Source: Lewinellaceae bacterium (GTDB lineage: Bacteria > Bacteroidota > Bacteroidia > Chitinophagales > Saprospiraceae). Taken from it: a DNA stretch of 64,000 nucleotides. The first letter of the stretch is position 1; each line of letters begins with the position of its first letter. The notes beneath the pieces were generated by a model. The model was not told the DNA's origin and ran no database searches. It worked only from the letters and a program-made list of their open reading frames with translations. The DNA is taken from the NCBI GenBank assembly GCA_020636355.1, contig JACJYB010000003.1, positions 248,001 to 312,000 of the forward strand, in the 5' to 3' direction. A program made the position numbers and the translations under genes. Shown here piece by piece: positions 60,174 to 64,000 of the stretch.

Positions 60174-62654
60174 ATGAATAAAACACAAACTATGAGGACT
60201 TCCTGGAGCATGCATTTGATACTAGCATTGGTTAGCCTGATAATCATCCCTGCACAGGCCCAAATTCTGAAAAAGAAGATGCCCCCGCCGGTGGTTCAAA
60301 CCGATACGATTAAACCGGAACCTCCCAAAAAGAAACCAGGAAAATTCAAGCCCTACCAAGAAATCATCACCCCACAAGCGAAGAGTGAAACCGGGTTAAT
60401 TACCGTTCACCAAATTGATGACAACAGCTACTTTGAGATTCCTTTTGACCTTCTTGAAAAAGAAATGCTGGTGGTCTCCAGGATCTCCGGATATGTCAAT
60501 AATCTTTCGTTCGGAGGAGCCGGTATGAAGAGCAGGCCACAGCAAGTTATCCGGTGGGAGCGTCTGGGAGATCAAGTCCTCCTGCGATCTGTGTCCTATT
60601 CCAGTACAGCAGACCCGGACAATCCGGTTTATGAATCCGTCAGGAATAATAATTTTGAACCGGTCATCATGACCTTTCCCATCAAAACATTTAATCCGGA
60701 CTCAACGCAGTTGGTCATTGATGTCACCGAACTTTTTACCAGTGATGTGGAAATGATAGGTCCCTTGTCTAAAAACCAACGAAAGAATTTTGAAATCCAG
60801 AATTTGGATTCAAAACGTTCTTTTGTGCAATCCATGAAAGCATTTCCTCAAAATGTCCAGGTCGTTCATGTCTTAACTTTCCGCGGCAAGTCCCTTCCGG
60901 ACAATGTACTGACACAGACCTTATCGGTTGAAATGACTCAGTCTTTTATTTTATTACCCGAGCACCCAATGCAACCTCGTTATTACGATAGCCGGGTAGC
61001 CTATTTCAGTGTGAGTCACACCAACTATAGTCTGGATGAACAAAGAGCCGCCAAGGAACAATTCATCACCCGGTGGCGCCTGGAGCCCAAGGACCCAGAC
61101 GCCTATGCCCATGGCGAAATGGTAGAACCAGTCAAACCGATTGTTTATTACATTGATCCGGCAACCCCTGAAGAGTGGCGACCTTACATCAAGCAAGGCG
61201 TAAATGACTGGCAGAAAGCTTTCGAAAAAGCCGGATTTAAAAACGCCATTATGGCCAGGGATGCTCCCTCAAAAGAAGAAGACCCGAACTGGAGTCCGGA
61301 AGATGTCCGGTATTCGGTTATCCGCTACATCACGACCGAGATTCAGAATGCTCAGGGACCGCATGTCCATGATCCAAGGACTGGCGAGATCCTGGAGAGC
61401 GACATCCTATGGTACCACAATGTCATGCACCTGTTACGCAATTGGTACCTGGTTCAAACCGCGGCCTCCAACCCGGCAGCAAGGGGCGTCAAGTTTGACA
61501 AGGAAGTAATGGGGCAACTGATTCGTTTTGTGGCATCCCATGAAGTAGGCCATACCCTTGGTTTACCCCACAACATGGGATCAAGTGTGGCCTACAAGGT
61601 AGACTCCCTGAGATCAAGTACGTTTACCAAGACCCATGGAACAGCCCCTTCCATTATGGACTACGCCCGCTTTAACTATGTAGCTCAGCCTGAGGACGGG
61701 GTAACCAATTTTTACCCGGGCATCGGCCCTTATGATAATTGGTCTATCACTTATGGATACCGGCTTATACCTGGAAGTACCAAAGATTCTGAAAGATCTA
61801 CCTTGAATCAATGGGTAAAGGAGAAATCCGGGGATCCGGTTTATCGGTTTGGCCACGTCAATGGTATTGATCCTTCATCACAAACCGAAGACCTTGGTGA
61901 TGATGCGGTGTATGCCAGTGAAATGGGGCTTAACAATCTAAAGCGCATTGTGCCCCAATTGATCGAATGGTCCTCACAGGAAGGGAAAGAGTTCGAAGAA
62001 CTGGAAGATATGTACACAGCAGTTATTGGGCAGTACCGCAGATACATCGGGCATGTTACTATGAATGTTGGAGGTGTATATGAATACCGCAAAACGGCAG
62101 ATGAGGACAGTCCGGTTTATCTACAGGTTCCAAAAACAAGACAAGCTTCCGCCGTTAACTGGCTGAATCAAAATGTATTTAGCACGCCAGAATGGTTGCT
62201 GGAACCAAGCATCCTTGAGCGGATTGATCCGGTCGGGACAATGGAAAATATCCGATCACTTCAATTGCGCACTTTAAGTAGTCTATTGGGTAAAGACCGG
62301 CTCTTGCGTCTCATGGAACAAAAAGCCTTGTATCCGGTTTCTGCCTTCAGTTTGGAGGAGCTGATGAGCAGTATTCGTGATAACATCTGGAGTGAATTAA
62401 AAAACACGCAGACACCGGATGCCTTCAGGCGGAACTTACAACGGGGATATCTGGATGTGCTCAGCGGATTAATGAAAGATGAGGATGCCAAAGTAACGGA
62501 ATCCGATATTCAACCAGTCATCCGTCAACAGCTTAAGACTTTAAGAAGCGACGTTGCATCAGCCATCAACCGTTCTTCAGGGTTACCCGAGAAGAAAGGC
62601 CATCTCGAGGATGTTCTGGTTCGAATTGACCTCATCCTCAATCCAAAAAATTAA
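60174..62654 (+). CDS. exported zinc metalloprotease, metzincin type
   Basis: An 826-aa exported protein with signal peptide (about 13-29, ending PAQAQ; Met7 is a possible alternative start). The zinc site is HEVGHTLGLPH at 456-466 (HExxHxxGxxH), with a Met-turn SIMDYARFNY near residue 498, so it is a metzincin. The N-terminal ~300 residues are a beta-rich accessory domain, the C-terminal ~250 residues are helical. This layout matches a large group of Bacteroidota zinc-dependent proteases with unknown substrates. Periplasmic or surface location is inferred. Confidence 0.9.
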   Translation: MNKTQTMRTSWSMHLILALVSLIIIPAQAQILKKKMPPPVVQTDTIKPEPPKKKPGKFKPYQEIITPQAKSETGLITVHQIDDNSYFEIPFDLLEKEMLVVSRISGYVNNLSFGGAGMKSRPQQVIRWERLGDQVLLRSVSYSSTADPDNPVYESVRNNNFEPVIMTFPIKTFNPDSTQLVIDVTELFTSDVEMIGPLSKNQRKNFEIQNLDSKRSFVQSMKAFPQNVQVVHVLTFRGKSLPDNVLTQTLSVEMTQSFILLPEHPMQPRYYDSRVAYFSVSHTNYSLDEQRAAKEQFITRWRLEPKDPDAYAHGEMVEPVKPIVYYIDPATPEEWRPYIKQGVNDWQKAFEKAGFKNAIMARDAPSKEEDPNWSPEDVRYSVIRYITTEIQNAQGPHVHDPRTGEILESDILWYHNVMHLLRNWYLVQTAASNPAARGVKFDKEVMGQLIRFVASHEVGHTLGLPHNMGSSVAYKVDSLRSSTFTKTHGTAPSIMDYARFNYVAQPEDGVTNFYPGIGPYDNWSITYGYRLIPGSTKDSERSTLNQWVKEKSGDPVYRFGHVNGIDPSSQTEDLGDDAVYASEMGLNNLKRIVPQLIEWSSQEGKEFEELEDMYTAVIGQYRRYIGHVTMNVGGVYEYRKTADEDSPVYLQVPKTRQASAVNWLNQNVFSTPEWLLEPSILERIDPVGTMENIRSLQLRTLSSLLGKDRLLRLMEQKALYPVSAFSLEELMSSIRDNIWSELKNTQTPDAFRRNLQRGYLDVLSGLMKDEDAKVTESDIQPVIRQQLKTLRSDVASAINRSSGLPEKKGHLEDVLVRIDLILNPKN

Positions 62655-62676
62655 AAGGAGCGGAAAGGCCCATGAA

Positions 62677-63291
62677 TTAGGCGGGCGTTCGGGATAAATA
62701 TACCGATACCACTTCCCGAATGCTCGGATAAATGGGATGGTACTTCTCCAGGAATTCCTGTGGATTAATCCAGGCATGATCTTCTATGTCCTCTTCCGCC
62801 TGGAGCTTAACCTGGCCTTCTTTCCATTGCATTTCAAACCAAACTGATTTCTTTAACGCAGTGCCTGTTTTAAACGGATAGGTATGATAGGTGGGAGGCA
62901 GATCGTTCAGGATCTCGGTCAATAGACCGGTCTCTTCCATGACCTCTCGCATTGCGGTTTCTTGCAGCGTCTCGCCAGGATCCACCTTACCTTTAGGCAG
63001 ATCCCAGGACCCACGACGAAAGATCACCAACAGATTCCGGCTGGAATTAAACACCAGGCCACCTGCTGCCTCCAGATAAATGAATTGTTTTTTATAAGTT
63101 TCCCACATTTTCTCCAGGTCATCTGCAAAAAATGTAACCTGAGGATATTCCGTCCGTCCGAGATAATTACTAAAAATCTTCTTGTGCAGGTAAGGAACAA
63201 CAGGTGCAGTAATTGTCCCTGTTAAATTTGGCAATAACTCTTGGGGAGTGGCCAGGCAACAAACTTGAGCTGTGCTGTATATTTTGTACAT
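62677..63291 (-). CDS. Nudix hydrolase
   Basis: A 204-aa protein of the Nudix family. The full Nudix box GX5EX7REUXEEXGU runs from residue 101 (GKVDPGETL) to 123 (EETGL). The preceding ~75 residues form an N-terminal extension (MYKIYSTAQV ... WETYKKQFIYLEAAGG) usual in Bacteroidota homologues. It probably hydrolyses a nucleoside diphosphate derivative; the substrate is unknown. It is divergent from pyrE, with starts only 18 bases apart. Confidence 0.88.
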   Translation of the reverse strand: MYKIYSTAQVCCLATPQELLPNLTGTITAPVVPYLHKKIFSNYLGRTEYPQVTFFADDLEKMWETYKKQFIYLEAAGGLVFNSSRNLLVIFRRGSWDLPKGKVDPGETLQETAMREVMEETGLLTEILNDLPPTYHTYPFKTGTALKKSVWFEMQWKEGQVKLQAEEDIEDHAWINPQEFLEKYHPIYPSIREVVSVYLSRTPA

Positions 63292-63309
63292 TTACGCGAT
63301 GACTTGTGT

Positions 63310-63948
63310 ATGGAAAATTTAGCTCAGGAGATCGCTCGATCGCTTCTACAAATAAACGCAATTAAACTTAGCCCGCAAAAACCCTTTACCTGGGCATCAG
63401 GAATCCAATCTCCTATCTATTGCGATAACCGCATAGCCTTATCATACCCCGCTGTCCGGAATCAAATTGTCAATGGATTTGCCTCTCTTGCCAAGTCACT
63501 TGCTATTGATGCCGTCGCCGGAGTGGCAACTGCCGGAATACCCTGGGGCGCTCTTCTTGCAGACCGTCTGAACCTGCCTTTTCTTTATGTCAGAAGCAAA
63601 CCAAAAGAGCATGGAAGACAGAATCGTATTGAAGGCATGCTCGAGGAAGGTCAAAAGATACTGGTGACTGAGGACTTGATTTCGACTGGTGGAAGCTCAC
63701 TCCTGGCGGTAGATGCGCTCCGTGAACAAAGCGCGATAGTCGTCTCCATTTTGGCTATTTTTACGTATCAGTTTGAAGAAGCCAATCAAGCGTTTAAAGA
63801 CCACCGCTGTGATTTCCAAACTTTGAGTAATTACAGTGCACTACTCCACGTCGCCAATGAATTAAATTACATCAATACCACCGATCTTGCAGCTTTGCAA
63901 AAATGGAGTGCAAATCCACGTGGCTGGCAATCATCGGACGAATCCTAA
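63310..63948 (+). CDS. pyrE: orotate phosphoribosyltransferase
   Basis: A 212-aa enzyme making orotidine 5'-monophosphate from orotate and PRPP. The start at 63,310 (MENLAQEIARSLLQI) is preferred over 63,241, which lies inside the divergent Nudix gene. Motifs: FTWASGIQSPIYCDNR at 26-41, RSKPKEHG at 95-102 (catalytic Lys), and the PRPP loop VTEDLISTGGSS at 119-130. Length is typical (about 210). Cytoplasmic pyrimidine synthesis. Confidence 0.96.
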   Translation: MENLAQEIARSLLQINAIKLSPQKPFTWASGIQSPIYCDNRIALSYPAVRNQIVNGFASLAKSLAIDAVAGVATAGIPWGALLADRLNLPFLYVRSKPKEHGRQNRIEGMLEEGQKILVTEDLISTGGSSLLAVDALREQSAIVVSILAIFTYQFEEANQAFKDHRCDFQTLSNYSALLHVANELNYINTTDLAALQKWSANPRGWQSSDES

Positions 63949-63963
63949 AATTTGTTGCTCGAT

Positions 63964-64000
63964 ATGACACTGATCAAAAAGACAGGTTTAAAGTTTCTGA
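63964..64000 (+). CDS. start of a further gene, cut by the window end
   Basis: ATG at 63,964 opens a frame that runs off the end (first residues MTLIKKTGLKFL). It follows pyrE by 15 bases on the same strand. Too short to identify. Confidence 0.35.
   Translation, partial: MTLIKKTGLKFL

Noticed and set aside
1..64000. CRISPR arrays, tRNA/rRNA genes, insertion sequences, prophage or integrase
   Set aside because: None seen: no short regularly spaced repeats, no tRNA-like cloverleaf in the gaps, no transposase or integrase motifs.

Overview
The window reads as chromosomal DNA of a Bacteroidota bacterium, most likely of the Saprospiria group (class-level placement is inference). Evidence: three very large secreted proteins, two with clear type IX secretion (T9SS) C-terminal sorting domains and one with a divergent one; a TonB-type receptor and a carboxypeptidase-regulatory-domain outer-membrane barrel; a GLPGLI protein; LytS/LytTR and ECF sigma signalling; a Bacteroidota-type purM; and repeated occurrences of the Bacteroidota -7 promoter element TAnnTTTG, several of which settle start codons. 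No rRNA, tRNA, insertion sequence, prophage or CRISPR array was seen. Genes are packed tightly, often with 4-base ATGA overlaps; the only gene-poor stretch longer than 300 bases is about 42,037-42,726.

Layout. 1-13,300 is mostly housekeeping: PPK2, an Hsp15-like S4 protein, 3-hydroxybutyryl-CoA dehydrogenase, a tightly overlapping unit (secreted unknown, amino-sugar-kinase-like ATPase, pfkA, cutA), a T9SS-like secreted protein, an esterase-like hydrolase, gpsA, a class IV aminotransferase, an S24/LexA-like regulator with a small partner, and tpiA. 13,400-28,100 holds a TonB receptor, ppk1, purB, an ECF sigma/anti-sigma pair, a serine hydrolase, purM, an HTH regulator, a PD40 lipoprotein with a tiny overlapping membrane protein, and an ABC-F ATPase. 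28,300-34,090 is a signalling locus: outer-membrane barrel and GLPGLI protein facing a histidine kinase/response regulator pair, with phased GTTAA repeats between them. 34,087-36,610 is a probable operon of PTPS/QueD-like, folE, fabD and yqgE. 36,802-39,408 is LytS, LytTR regulator and fructosamine kinase, behind a perfect palindrome.

39,448-50,439 is the most accessory part: an orphan FtsX-type permease with a strong inverted repeat upstream, then several tiny reading frames (one rich in cysteine) leading into an ABC exporter and HlyD-like adaptor, then a dockerin/T9SS protein divergent from an uncharacterised protein and a DJ-1-like lipoprotein. 50,536-57,495 has a sterol-desaturase-like enzyme, an SDR, and a four-gene unit: repeat-bearing T9SS protein, ECF sigma factor, inner-membrane-anchored protein with a barrel-like C-terminus, and lipoprotein. 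The end carries rarA, an acyl-CoA dehydrogenase, a metzincin-type protease, a Nudix hydrolase, pyrE and the start of one more gene.

The best candidates for undescribed biology are the export cassette with its upstream micro-ORFs (42,156-45,767), the adhesin-sigma-barrel-lipoprotein unit (52,799-57,495), and the two-component locus with its phased operator (28,296-34,090). None can be proved from sequence alone.
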